A DNA stretch of 64,000 bases, taken from the NCBI RefSeq assembly GCF_002270355.1, contig NZ_NJFZ01000006.1, forward strand, positions 124,001-188,000, in the 5' to 3' direction. Positions 36,361-45,192 of the stretch are shown in pieces. The notes below the pieces were generated by a model. That model was given only the letters and a program-made list of their open reading frames with translations. It was not told the DNA's origin and searched no databases. This DNA comes from Flectobacillus sp. BAB-3569 (GTDB lineage Bacteria; Bacteroidota; Bacteroidia; Cytophagales; Spirosomataceae). The position numbers and the translations under genes are program-made. How positions within the stretch are numbered: position 1 is the first letter of the stretch; every line of letters starts with the position of its first letter.

Positions 36361-38400
36361 TTAATGTGTTTTCTTAGGTACTATTTTCTGATTTTTAGGT
36401 AAAACCGCTTGTGGTTGCATCGGAATCTTGAATATAGGAGCTTTTGGTTTATTTGCCTGATCTAGTTTGAATAACTCTTCTTTCAGGTTGCGTAGCTGAT
36501 AGTCTTCGATAGTCGAATCTTTTTCTACCGTTGCTTTTACCTCTTTATTTGGTTTAGCTGAAGCACTTTTTGCACTCAACACATTGGCCAAATAGCTTTT
36601 ATTCATCCATCGAGTTTCCATTGCTTTACGTTCTACTTTGCCTTTCAAGTATTTTTCAATACAAAGCGATGCAATAGGAGCCGAGTGTGTTCCTCCAAAA
36701 CCTGCATTTTCGATAAATACAGCAATAGCAATTTTAGGATTTTCTCTTGGAGCAAAAGCGATAAAAATAGCATGGTCTTGCCCATGTTTATTTTGAGATG
36801 TACCTGTTTTACCACAAATCTGAATATCGCTTAGGCGTGCTTCGGCAGCCACAGTACCTGCATTTACCGCGCCAACCATTCCTTCGATAACAGGTTCAAA
36901 ATGGCGACGATCTATACCTACTGAAATATGCTCTTTGTATTTGTTATCAATGTTTCCAGCTTCATTAATTCCTTTTACAAGGTGCGGGCGAACATACCAA
37001 CCTCGGTTGGCGATGATAGCAGCCACATTAGCCATTTTGAGCGGGTTGATGACAATCTCCCCTTCACCAATACCCACAGAGTAGATATTAGAAAATTTCC
37101 AGCGAAGAGGGCCTTTATATACTTTGTCGTAATACTCGACACTTGGCAGTTTTCCTTTTGTTTCGTTTGGTAAGTCAATCCCTAATTCTTGTCCAATACC
37201 AAACTTGCTAGCCATGTCATTCCAACGTTGAAGACCAACGGCCGATTTTTTGAAAAGATTTTGCTCCTTATTGTTATAAATGATTCTTTTGAAAACATTA
37301 TAGAAATAAGGGTTACAAGAGTTTTTGATACCTAGTTGAATAGACGAAGATGTTCCACCACAGTGACACTTCATAGGTACACCTGCGTGACCAAATCCAG
37401 TGCTTGGGCTAATTACTCCCAATTGCAAACCAATCAATGCTTGGATCAACTTAAAGGTCGAACCTGGGCGATAATAAGCACTCGGTGGGCGGTTGATAAG
37501 CGGGTGTAATGGGTCAAGGTTGAGCGTTTGGAAGTATTTTGAGAAAGTCCTTCCTGATAGTTTACTAGGGTCATAAGTAGGAGCCGATACCATCGCTAAG
37601 ATTTCGCCAGAGGATGGCTCAATTGCCACCACACTTCCTACTTTGTGTTGCATCAAACTATCAGCAAAATCTTGTAAGGCAATATCTACCGACGAAATCA
37701 AATTTTTGCCAGCAACAGGTTCTCTATCAAATTCTCCATTTTTAAAAGGACCTTTTTCTACGCCACGGCTGTTGACCATCACGTATTTTTCGCCACGTTG
37801 TCCTCGCAGTTCGTCTTCATAAAATCTTTCAAGTCCAGTAACACCTACATAATCTCCTTGTCGATAATATTCGTTACCTTTTTCCTGTTCTTTCAAGAGA
37901 CGCTCAGGGCTAATTTCGCCAACATACCCTAAGGCATTTGCCATACCTTTTGATTGATAAGTACGCAAAGAACTAATCTGGAAAGAAAACCCTGGGTAGT
38001 CTACCATAGCATCTTGAACACGTGCATATTCCTCTTTGGAAAGCTGACGTAAAAACAAAGAAGGTCGTACAGGAGAGTAAATTCTTGCTAAGTGAGTCAA
38101 GCTATCAAACTCACTGCGGGTAATGTCAAAAAGTCTACAGAATTTTAAAGTATCCTGAACATGTGCTTTTTTGGGCGTAATGTACAAATCATACACAGGG
38201 GTATTATAGACAATCAACTTTTTGTTGCGGTCATAAATCAATCCTCTGAAAGGAACTTGTACAATTTTACGAATAGCATTGTTTTGAGCATCTAACTTGT
38301 AAGTCTCGTCAATAACTTGCAAATAAAATAGCCTTCCGATGTAAAGTATGGCGATAAGGATAATGAATCCTTGGATAAATCTCTTTCTAATCTCGTCCAC
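36361..38400 (-). CDS. mrdA: Penicillin-binding protein 2, elongation transpeptidase
   Basis: PBP2 crosslinks the glycan made by RodA during lateral wall growth. One N-terminal membrane helix lies at about residues 9-27. The dimerisation/pedestal domain is followed by the transpeptidase with SxxK in RPGSTFKLIQALIGL, SxN in NSCNPYFYNVFKR and KTGTSQNKHGQDHAIF. The length of 679 residues fits; the last 75 residues are a Lys/Pro-rich tail with no clear fold. It is co-directional with rodA, 175 bp away. Confidence 0.95.
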   Translation of the reverse strand: MDEIRKRFIQGFIILIAILYIGRLFYLQVIDETYKLDAQNNAIRKIVQVPFRGLIYDRNKKLIVYNTPVYDLYITPKKAHVQDTLKFCRLFDITRSEFDSLTHLARIYSPVRPSLFLRQLSKEEYARVQDAMVDYPGFSFQISSLRTYQSKGMANALGYVGEISPERLLKEQEKGNEYYRQGDYVGVTGLERFYEDELRGQRGEKYVMVNSRGVEKGPFKNGEFDREPVAGKNLISSVDIALQDFADSLMQHKVGSVVAIEPSSGEILAMVSAPTYDPSKLSGRTFSKYFQTLNLDPLHPLINRPPSAYYRPGSTFKLIQALIGLQLGVISPSTGFGHAGVPMKCHCGGTSSSIQLGIKNSCNPYFYNVFKRIIYNNKEQNLFKKSAVGLQRWNDMASKFGIGQELGIDLPNETKGKLPSVEYYDKVYKGPLRWKFSNIYSVGIGEGEIVINPLKMANVAAIIANRGWYVRPHLVKGINEAGNIDNKYKEHISVGIDRRHFEPVIEGMVGAVNAGTVAAEARLSDIQICGKTGTSQNKHGQDHAIFIAFAPRENPKIAIAVFIENAGFGGTHSAPIASLCIEKYLKGKVERKAMETRWMNKSYLANVLSAKSASAKPNKEVKATVEKDSTIEDYQLRNLKEELFKLDQANKPKAPIFKIPMQPQAVLPKNQKIVPKKTH

Positions 38401-38718
38401 TGGCTTTAAAATGATTTTAGGGATATATAGAAAATGTTTTCTACTTTCTGGAAAATTTGACTGGCTAAAAGCGTTTTAATTGCTAACCAATCTGTAAATA
38501 ACCAACTAACTATTACTATTTTTTGTATTTTGAGTAAAGGCTTGGTTGGTATCTGATTATCAAATATGAAATACTCATTTAAACAAAAACAGACCTGTTT
38601 TATAGTTTAAACGGAAAAAACTATCTGAAGGAACATAATTAAAGTACAAAATTTGCTGTTTTTCAATAAATTGTCAACAAACTCATTGAGAATCAAAACA
38701 TAATTTTGCGATACGATC
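38401..38718. other. 318-bp gap between atpI-like gene and mrdA
   Basis: AT-rich. TAATTTTG at 38701-38708 matches the -7 consensus on the plus strand, but it would fire antisense into the atpI-like gene. No clear minus-strand promoter for mrdA, no hairpin with T-run and no ORF are seen. Confidence 0.3.
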
Positions 38719-38928
38719 TTATTCTTTGGGAAGACTACGAATTAATAAATAAATCGCAGCAAAAATGAATAGCAACGAACAGCCAATAGAATACCAAGGA
38801 GTAGTGGTATGGAAGGTTTTATCAAGCCAGTTGCCTAACAGTACGCCACTCGCAATGGTGATAAGCATTTGGCTTCCTGCTCCCATATAGCGCATATACT
38901 TGTTGGAATTTGGCGAATCGTTTGACAT
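38719..38928 (-). CDS. AtpI/AtpZ-like small membrane protein
   Basis: A 69-residue peptide with two membrane helices (about residues 19-34 and 45-64) and the pattern GAGSQMLITIASGVLLGNWLDK, then TPWYSIGCSLLFIFAAIY, as in the AtpI/AtpZ accessory proteins of F-type ATP synthase, which aid c-ring assembly or ion supply. I start it at the ATG at 38928, because a frame extending to 39033 adds an unconserved Phe/Tyr-rich stretch. It lies about 9 kb from the atp operon. The minus-strand promoter TATTTTTG is at 39031-39038. Confidence 0.75.
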   Translation of the reverse strand: MSNDSPNSNKYMRYMGAGSQMLITIASGVLLGNWLDKTFHTTTPWYSIGCSLLFIFAAIYLLIRSLPKE

Positions 38929-39241
38929 GAAAATAAAGAAAAAAGGTTGTTCGACGTCGAAAATAGAATGGTACTTTTCCGTTGGGATATAATAAAAAAA
39001 TCCCAAAACGAATGTTTGATATACCTGTAACAAAAATACTTAATTGGCACGGAATCTGATAATAAAATCTCGTTATTTTGCGTTAAACCCCTTGTTATTC
39101 AAGATAGACTTGCTCTATTAACTTGGGTTATTGTTTTGAGTACTTTGAATCTTATCTTAAGAACCACCAAATTGACCTATATTTGTATTTTGGATGGGGA
39201 ATCAATCAAATCATTGTAGTTTTTCTGCATAGCTACTTCAC
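38929..39241. promoter_or_regulatory. Divergent gap AtpI-like gene / porW
   Basis: Contains the minus-strand -7 element at 39031-39038 and, for porW, TATATTTG at 39178-39185, an exact TANNTTTG match 57 bp before the porW start. No hairpin or RNA gene is seen. Confidence 0.45.
39031..39038 (-). promoter_or_regulatory. -7 promoter element for the AtpI-like gene
   Basis: The minus strand reads TATTTTTG, matching TANNTTTG, about 102 bp before the chosen start. It argues against the longer frame that begins at 39033, since that start would be before the +1. Confidence 0.45.
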
Positions 39242-41377
39242 ATGAATAGAATACCGTTACTTTTAGTACTTGCCATATTTTTGTGCCTAGGAGGATGCTC
39301 CCAATATAGCTCTTCGCCTATCAGCGTGGGATTCCATAATCTTAATGCCAAATACAATGCGCTTTTTCAAGCTAATCAAAAATTGTTTGAGGCCGAAAAA
39401 AAGCTATTTGAAGACCGTCACGATAATTACGCCCAAATCCTTCCTGTTTTATTGCCTATCGATTCGGTCGTAGCTAGCACCGTATCAGCTGAACTGGCTG
39501 CCGTTATCAAAAAAGCATCAATGGTGGCCGAAAGACACCAAAACTCTCGTTGGCTCGATGATGCCTATGTACTCATAGGGCAAGCTCGCTTGATACAAGA
39601 AGATTATAAAAATGCCATCGAAACGTTTAAATATGTCAATACCACTGCCGAAGATGATGATGCTCGTCAGGCAGCGCTGATTGGACTGATGCGTGCTTAT
39701 GTCGAACAAGGTGAGTTTACTACTGCTTTGAGAGTTGCCGAGTTACTACGAGAGGAGGACTTGAACAAAAATAATACAGCGAACTTTTATTTGACAAAAG
39801 CGTATTTACATCAACTCAAAAAGGAATATGCTACTTCTGTGGCTATTTTGGAGGAGACCTTTCCATTGCTTCCTAAAAATGAGCAAAAAGCTAGATTATA
39901 TTATGTAGCAGGTCAGATGTATGAGCTTTTGGAAAAATTTCCTAAATCAAGCGAGTGCTTTACTAAAGTTGCTAAGAATAGACCTTCCTATGATTTAAGA
40001 TTCTATGCCTCGTTGAATAGCGCATTGGTCATGAACCAAAAAGGTAATTTTGAAAAATTATTAAAGGATGGCAAGAACAAGGATTTGTCTGATAAAATTT
40101 ATGAGGCTATGGCTTCGGCAGAAATGCGACAAGGGAATACAGCCAAAGGAATTGCCTTATTGAAAAAATCTGCGAGTATCAGCAAGGATACAAAACAATT
40201 GCCTTACACGTATTTGACGTTGGCGGATTTATATTACGACAAATATGCAGAATATGAAACGGCTTTTGCCTACTACGATAGTTGTCTTTCATTATTACCT
40301 AATACTGATGCTGCTTTTGCGAAAGTAAAGCAAAAACAACAAGTGCTAGGAGAGTTTGTGAAGCAGATGAATATTGTCAAAACGGAGGATTCTTTACAAA
40401 AACTCTCAAAGCTTACTCCTGCAGAATTAGATAAAGTTTTGGAAAGAGCTATTCGCCTAAAGAAGGCTCAAGAGATGGCCAATTTGGCAAAAGCTAAAGA
40501 AATTGTAGCTGGCTCGACCGCCACTGCCAAAGATCCATTTGCGGCTTCAGGCAAAACAGATTGGTATTTTTCTAATGCTATGTTGGTAAGCCAAGGTCGT
40601 ACCAACTTTACGAATCGCTGGGGGAATCGCCCATTGGAGGACAATTGGAGAAGAAGTAGCCGTGACGACGCAGCCTCTTTTGGTAGTTTTAATACTGCAA
40701 GTACTGAAAATACTTCCGCCTCAAAAAACACAATTGAAGGCATAAGTGACAAAGAATTAGCGACAGAAAAAGCACTCATGAAAACCAAAATTCCATTTAG
40801 TGCAAAGGCGCTCGAAACTTCACAAATCAAACGACAAGATGCGATGTTTGAAGTGGGTAAAATCTTTAAGTTGAGTTTAAATGAGCCTAAGAAGTCTATT
40901 GCAACATTCAAACAGTTACTTTCGGAATACCCAAATTCAATTCACGAACCTGAGGCACTGTACTTTTTGTATTTGTTACACGAAAATAACCCAACAGAAA
41001 AAGTAGGCTACAGAAAATCACTCTTTGATAAGTTTGGTGACTCGTATTTTGCAAGAATGTTAAGCCGTGAAAATATTGTAGAGTTAAGCTCAGACAAAGA
41101 AACGGAAGCACAAAAGCTTTATACCGAAGCATACCAATACTATCAACAAGGTAATTTCGCAGATGCTTTGTCATTTGTAGATACGGCCTTGAAAGAGTAT
41201 CCCAATAGTCATACAGAGGATAAATTGGCATTTTTGAAAGCGTTGTTATTAGCTAAAACTCAAAATTTTGATGGCTATGTAAAAGCATTGAATGATTTTA
41301 TAAAAGATTATCCTAAAAGCCAATTGCTAGGTCTAGTGAAAGAGAATTTAGCGGCTGCGAAGAATGCTAAACCATAG
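39242..41377 (+). CDS. porW: PorW/SprE-type TPR lipoprotein of the T9SS
   Basis: SprE/PorW is an outer-membrane TPR lipoprotein needed for T9SS function and gliding, thought to link the core ring (via PorN) to the translocon. The signal peptide ends in a lipobox (LCLGGCS, Cys near residue 19). The next block, FHNLNAKYNALFQANQKLFE and DDAYVLIGQARLIQEDYKNAIETFKYVNT, is what one expects at the start of SprE homologues. Several TPR units follow (about 60-370), then a Ser/Ala/Lys-rich middle and a second TPR block (about 545-711). The length of 711 residues is somewhat short for SprE (often 800-900). The assignment is from recalled family pattern. Confidence 0.72.
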   Translation: MNRIPLLLVLAIFLCLGGCSQYSSSPISVGFHNLNAKYNALFQANQKLFEAEKKLFEDRHDNYAQILPVLLPIDSVVASTVSAELAAVIKKASMVAERHQNSRWLDDAYVLIGQARLIQEDYKNAIETFKYVNTTAEDDDARQAALIGLMRAYVEQGEFTTALRVAELLREEDLNKNNTANFYLTKAYLHQLKKEYATSVAILEETFPLLPKNEQKARLYYVAGQMYELLEKFPKSSECFTKVAKNRPSYDLRFYASLNSALVMNQKGNFEKLLKDGKNKDLSDKIYEAMASAEMRQGNTAKGIALLKKSASISKDTKQLPYTYLTLADLYYDKYAEYETAFAYYDSCLSLLPNTDAAFAKVKQKQQVLGEFVKQMNIVKTEDSLQKLSKLTPAELDKVLERAIRLKKAQEMANLAKAKEIVAGSTATAKDPFAASGKTDWYFSNAMLVSQGRTNFTNRWGNRPLEDNWRRSSRDDAASFGSFNTASTENTSASKNTIEGISDKELATEKALMKTKIPFSAKALETSQIKRQDAMFEVGKIFKLSLNEPKKSIATFKQLLSEYPNSIHEPEALYFLYLLHENNPTEKVGYRKSLFDKFGDSYFARMLSRENIVELSSDKETEAQKLYTEAYQYYQQGNFADALSFVDTALKEYPNSHTEDKLAFLKALLLAKTQNFDGYVKALNDFIKDYPKSQLLGLVKENLAAAKNAKP

Positions 41378-41450
41378 TTTTAACTTTTGGCAAAAGAATA
41401 TTATTAATCTGTCGATTTTTAGAAAGTATAGACGAAACAATTATTTTTTT

Positions 41451-41458
41451 TACTTTTG
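41451..41458 (+). promoter_or_regulatory. -7 promoter element for the GT39 gene
   Basis: TACTTTTG followed by CC matches TANNTTTG, 37 bp before the start codon. Confidence 0.5.
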
Positions 41459-41494
41459 CCAAAACGTTATCACCATTGCGATTGACGATTTATT

Positions 41495-43132
41495 ATGCAA
41501 ACAAGACATTTATCCTACATATTAATAACTGCTCTAGGGGCAGTTTTTTTTATCCCATTTATTGGTAGTTCCCATTTATTTGACTGGGACGAAATCAATT
41601 TTGCTGAATCGGCAAGAGAAATGATTTTGACAGGAAACTATGCTACTGTACAAATTAATTATATGCCATTTTGGGAAAAACCTCCTTTGTTTTTCTGGAT
41701 GCAGGTCTTAGCCATGAAAGCATTTAATGTTTTCGACCCCAATTCTGGATTTGCTCCTGAATTTGGTGCTCGCTTCCCAAATGCTATCATTGGTATCATT
41801 ACCCTTTTGGTTTTTTATCGAATCGGACGAAAACTCTATAATGAAAAGTTTGGTTTGTTGTGGGCTTTAGGATATTTAGGCTCATTTACACCACATTTAT
41901 ATTTTAAATCAGGTATTATTGACCCTACTTTCAACCTATTTATCTTTTTGGGCGTTTGGTATTTCTCACAAAGTGTTTCTACAAATCAAAATACATCTAA
42001 ACGCCAGACCTACGGCTTACTTTCGGGGCTATTTGTAGGATTGGCAATTCTAACCAAAGGACCTGTCGGTGGTTTATTATGGGGACTTACCGTATTCACT
42101 TATTGGGGCGTCAATGGATTTAGTGCTAGTTTCTTGAAAGATGCAATCAAACCATTTTTCTCAGCCATTGCTATTGCTTTTTTGGTGGCTTGTATTTGGT
42201 TTGGACTATCTATCTATCAAAATGGATGGGGTTTGTTTGTAGAGTTTATTCAATACCAAATTCGTTTGTTGACTACGGGCGATGCTGGACACGAACAGCC
42301 ATTCTATTATCATTTTGTGGTTGTATTGGTAGGTTGTTTTCCTATTTCAGTATTGGCGATTCGTGCATTGGGAACCTCAGGGTCGGGTAATTCTCAAGGA
42401 GAATATTTTAGAAAATGGATGATTTATTTGTTTTGGGTAGTCATGATTTTATTCACGATTGTGAAAACCAAGATTGTTCATTATTCATCAATGGCATGGT
42501 TTCCTGTGTCGTATTTGGCGGCATACCATGTCCATAACTTACTATCAGGTACTTGGAAATGGTCAAAACTCACAGGTTTTGGTTTGTTCTTTATTGGTTT
42601 GGTAATGGCAATTGCTCTTACTGCTGTGCCATTGGTAGGTCAGTATGCAGCACAGTTGATTCCATATATCAAAGATGACTTTGCCGTGGCAAATCTCAGT
42701 GCCAAAGTTACGTGGGGCGGATGGGAGCAATACATGGGCTTAGCGTATATTGTAGCAGTAATAGCTATGGTGAGTATGCGCAATATTCGAGGTTTATATA
42801 TTGCTACTGCGCTATGTTTATTTGGTTATTCGGCGGTAGTAGTGAGCAAAATCGAAGGGTATTCACAACGTGCTGCGATTAGTTTTTATGAATCATTGAA
42901 AGGTAAAGATGTGTATGTGGAGCCAATTGGTTTTAAATCGTATGCACAACTATTCTATTTCCAAAAACAGCCTCAGAAACCTAAAACAGAGGCCTATTTA
43001 TTGAATGACCCTCATTTGGACAAACCTGCATATTTTGTGATGAAGATTACAGCAGATAGCGCCATGAAAGCGCATCCTAATCTACGATTGATAAAAGAAG
43101 AAAACGGATTTTTGTTTTACGAAAGAAAATAA
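41495..43132 (+). CDS. GT39/PMT-type membrane glycosyltransferase
   Basis: A 545-residue membrane protein of the GT-C fold with about 11 helices. The first periplasmic loop has SHLFDWDEINFAESAREMI, holding the Asp-Glu pair typical of ArnT and PMT-family enzymes, then YMPFWEKPPLFFWMQ. Such enzymes move a sugar from a polyprenyl-phosphate donor to a lipid or protein on the outer face of the inner membrane. GLAILTKGPVGGLLW is another family block. The C-terminal 100 residues are a soluble periplasmic domain. The acceptor is unknown. A clear terminator follows. Confidence 0.9.
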   Translation: MQTRHLSYILITALGAVFFIPFIGSSHLFDWDEINFAESAREMILTGNYATVQINYMPFWEKPPLFFWMQVLAMKAFNVFDPNSGFAPEFGARFPNAIIGIITLLVFYRIGRKLYNEKFGLLWALGYLGSFTPHLYFKSGIIDPTFNLFIFLGVWYFSQSVSTNQNTSKRQTYGLLSGLFVGLAILTKGPVGGLLWGLTVFTYWGVNGFSASFLKDAIKPFFSAIAIAFLVACIWFGLSIYQNGWGLFVEFIQYQIRLLTTGDAGHEQPFYYHFVVVLVGCFPISVLAIRALGTSGSGNSQGEYFRKWMIYLFWVVMILFTIVKTKIVHYSSMAWFPVSYLAAYHVHNLLSGTWKWSKLTGFGLFFIGLVMAIALTAVPLVGQYAAQLIPYIKDDFAVANLSAKVTWGGWEQYMGLAYIVAVIAMVSMRNIRGLYIATALCLFGYSAVVVSKIEGYSQRAAISFYESLKGKDVYVEPIGFKSYAQLFYFQKQPQKPKTEAYLLNDPHLDKPAYFVMKITADSAMKAHPNLRLIKEENGFLFYERK

Positions 43133-43135
43133 AAT

Positions 43136-43167
43136 GAAAAAGCTGGCAGTGATGCCAGCTTTTTTGG
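43136..43167 (+). terminator. Terminator after the GT39 gene
   Basis: Stem AAAAAGCTGGCA / TGCCAGCTTTTT with a GTGA loop and a T-run. Confidence 0.92.
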
Positions 43168-43247
43168 TAAAGAAAAATATATGTAGTCAGGTAGTAAACA
43201 ATTTTTTCGAAGCTGTTGCTAGCTTGTAACTTTTTATACAAAACTCA

Positions 43248-44345
43248 TTAATCATGAGCAACTAATGTTCTTGGACGGTCTTCAAGGGCCTTGAAGAAAG
43301 AGTACATTGGATTGACATCCAATTTAATAAATTTCTGCCAAATTTTAATGGCTTTTGTAATCAATTCATTTTCTATTAAAAAGCCATCATGGCCATATAA
43401 CGAGTCCAAAGCCTGAAATGTAGCGCCAGGAATGTGTTTTGCTAAAAACTCTTGCTCATTAATAGGAAACAGTGCATCGGATTTGATACCCATAACAAGT
43501 GTCTTTGCTTTGACTTGTCCAAGGGCATTAATTACTCCACCTCTTCCACGACCTACATCTTGCGAATCCATTACTTGCGATAATACATAGTACGAAAATG
43601 CATTGAATCGTTGTGCCAGTTTCTCACCTTGATAACGCTGATACGTGACAGCACGATAGGTTTTGTCCAAACCTTCCTCGCGGCGTGCTTGGGTTACACC
43701 ATAAGTTTCGTAGTTGCGATATGAAATCAAGGCTGTAGCACGAGCGGCTTTCATACCATTGATACCTGCCAAAGGATGGCTTTCTTTCCAAGTAGGGTCT
43801 ACTTCAATAGACATTCTTTGAGACTCATTGAACGCAATTCCCCAAGGAGAATGTTGGGCATTAGTCGCAATCAAAATCAAATTTTCGATAAGCTCAGGTT
43901 GAGAAATAGCCCATTCTACAGCCTGCTGACCACCCAAAGATCCACCAACACAAGTTTTGATTTTTGAAATACCCAGATGCTCTCTCAATAAATCAAAAGA
44001 GTTGACAATATCACGAATCGTAATAGTTGGAAAAGTGTGAAAATATGGATCACCAGTTTCGGGGTTAATCGAAAGAGGTCCTGTACTTCCATAATGTGAT
44101 CCCAACACATTTACACAGATAATAAAGTATTGTTCTGGGTCAAACAATTTGCCTTTGCCGACCAAACCTTGCCACCAATCTGCTACATCTTGGCTACCTG
44201 TAAAAGCATGGCATACCCATATCACGTTCGAACAGTCAGTATTGAGCTGTCCAAGCGCTTGATAAGCTAATTCAACTTCTGGCAAAACTCCTCCTGCTTC
44301 GAGTTTGAAAGGAGCATGATGTTTAAAAATTGACGTATTTAACAC
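43248..44345 (-). CDS. metX: Homoserine O-acetyltransferase
   Basis: MetX acetylates homoserine with acetyl-CoA as the first committed step of methionine synthesis. It is an alpha/beta hydrolase: the nucleophile Ser is in CVGGSLGGQQAVEWA, and the acid and base in IKSDALFPI and GHDGFLIE. VCHAFTGSQDVADWW and NVLGSHYGSTGPLSINP are also family marks. The length of 365 residues fits. Upstream in the same direction are a small orphan gene and a SAM-I riboswitch, so metX is probably shut off when S-adenosylmethionine is high. Whether a given enzyme uses acetyl or succinyl groups cannot be fixed with certainty from sequence. Confidence 0.93.
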   Translation of the reverse strand: MLNTSIFKHHAPFKLEAGGVLPEVELAYQALGQLNTDCSNVIWVCHAFTGSQDVADWWQGLVGKGKLFDPEQYFIICVNVLGSHYGSTGPLSINPETGDPYFHTFPTITIRDIVNSFDLLREHLGISKIKTCVGGSLGGQQAVEWAISQPELIENLILIATNAQHSPWGIAFNESQRMSIEVDPTWKESHPLAGINGMKAARATALISYRNYETYGVTQARREEGLDKTYRAVTYQRYQGEKLAQRFNAFSYYVLSQVMDSQDVGRGRGGVINALGQVKAKTLVMGIKSDALFPINEQEFLAKHIPGATFQALDSLYGHDGFLIENELITKAIKIWQKFIKLDVNPMYSFFKALEDRPRTLVAHD

Positions 44346-44468
44346 GAATTGAGATGCTGTTTTTGATAATAATAAAGAATCAAGAAGAGAACATTTAGTT
44401 GAAAATGATACGATTTGTTGTTTTAACCTAAAAATGAAAGAAACAACTCATCATTAACCCCAACTTCT

Positions 44469-44711
44469 TTAGTTCTCCATCAGTTTGGCTGAAATCTCCT
44501 CAAAAGACTCCTCATATTCCCAGTACATCAAACGACCAAATGCCCCTGTAACCAACATATATTTTTCGCTTAGAGACTGAATGCGGTCGACTGCTACAAT
44601 TTTTAGACTTGCTCTTTCTACCTCGATACTTTCGATAATTTCTCGATTGTGCTCGTCATACCCATGGACAACTAGATAGCTGCCTACGGTAATTGGAATA
44701 AATTTTTTCAT
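44469..44711 (-). CDS. Small conserved-looking protein in the SAM-riboswitch unit
   Basis: I do not recognise this 80-residue protein. It starts at the ATG at 44711 (MKKFIPITVGSYLVVHGYDEH); a frame to 44735 adds eight residues of little merit. It has no signal peptide or membrane helix; alternating hydrophobic residues (YLVVHGYD, LKIVAVDRIQ, KYMLVTGAFG) suggest a small beta-barrel or SH3-like fold, and the end is acidic (YEESFEEISAKLMEN). It lies between the SAM-I riboswitch and metX (123-bp gap), so it is probably expressed under methionine limitation. A role linked to methionine or SAM is inference from position only. Confidence 0.6.
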   Translation of the reverse strand: MKKFIPITVGSYLVVHGYDEHNREIIESIEVERASLKIVAVDRIQSLSEKYMLVTGAFGRLMYWEYEESFEEISAKLMEN

Positions 44712-44844
44712 GGATGCGTACAGACATATAGCCACAATGAATTGTGACAGTGAAACGATACATCGTAAACCTGACGAATACTGAACAGCAGAATGTAAAA
44801 ATGTAGCTGGATTAGTTTCGTAATTGGTTTATATTTCCCAATAA

Positions 44845-44940
44845 TGATTAACTTATTGGGTAGGAATTAGCACCTTGCCTTTACGAATCAGTAGGTTGCC
44901 AGAAGTTCATAGAGCCTATTCTCTCCCTTCTTCTTTATAA
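44845..44940 (-). ncRNA. SAM-I (S-box) riboswitch
   Basis: Read on the minus strand, the hallmark blocks appear in order: AGGGAGAGAATAGG, CTCTATGAACTTC, GGCAACC (44894-44900) and AAGGTGCTAATTCC (44863-44876), followed by CTACCC. This is the conserved core of the SAM-I aptamer (compare the canonical GGCAACC ... GGTGCTAATTCC). A downstream hairpin CCCAATAA / TTATTGGG (44837-44860) overlaps its 3' end and could be the expression platform; it lacks a T-run, so control may be of translation or by Rho. Genes downstream are the 80-residue orphan and metX. Confidence 0.88.
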
Positions 44941-44982
44941 ATCAACTACTACCTTTTGTGAAGAGTAATTGACTTGATGTTG

Positions 44983-45014
44983 CAAATATAATAGCTAGAA
45001 TCTCGAAAATGCAA
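44983..45014 (-). promoter_or_regulatory. Promoter of the SAM-riboswitch unit
   Basis: On the minus strand TTTG (45011-45014) and TATATTTG (44983-44990) lie 20 bp apart, an almost ideal Bacteroidota -33/-7 pair. Transcription would start near 44977, about 40 nt before the aptamer. Confidence 0.75.
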
Positions 45015-45192
45015 ACGTTTTATAGATAGATTATATTTACAGCATCTATTTTCTACTAAAAACAACCCATATCGCCAAATGAAGTCATTTGTATATACAC
45101 TACCAGTCATCAAGAAATCGTTGTAGATTCGCTTTTCTTTTTTTAAATCGCTAGTTCGAACCATTTTACCGTTCTAAATCAAACCAATTGCA

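Noticed and set aside
38701-38708. TAATTTTG promoter match on the plus strand
   Set aside because: It points antisense into the AtpI-like gene with no downstream plus-strand gene for over 500 bp; chance in AT-rich DNA is likely.
38929-39033. Longer N-terminus for the AtpI-like gene
   Set aside because: The extra 35 residues are Phe/Tyr-rich and unconserved in pattern, and the likely promoter element lies over that start.
44737-44844. A second small ORF or RNA between the riboswitch and the 80-residue gene
   Set aside because: No ORF of useful length and no conserved motif; it is most simply the rest of the mRNA leader.
45121-45192. tRNA-like text (GTTCGAA) before the MG2/plug gene
   Set aside because: No acceptor or anticodon stems can be drawn around it.
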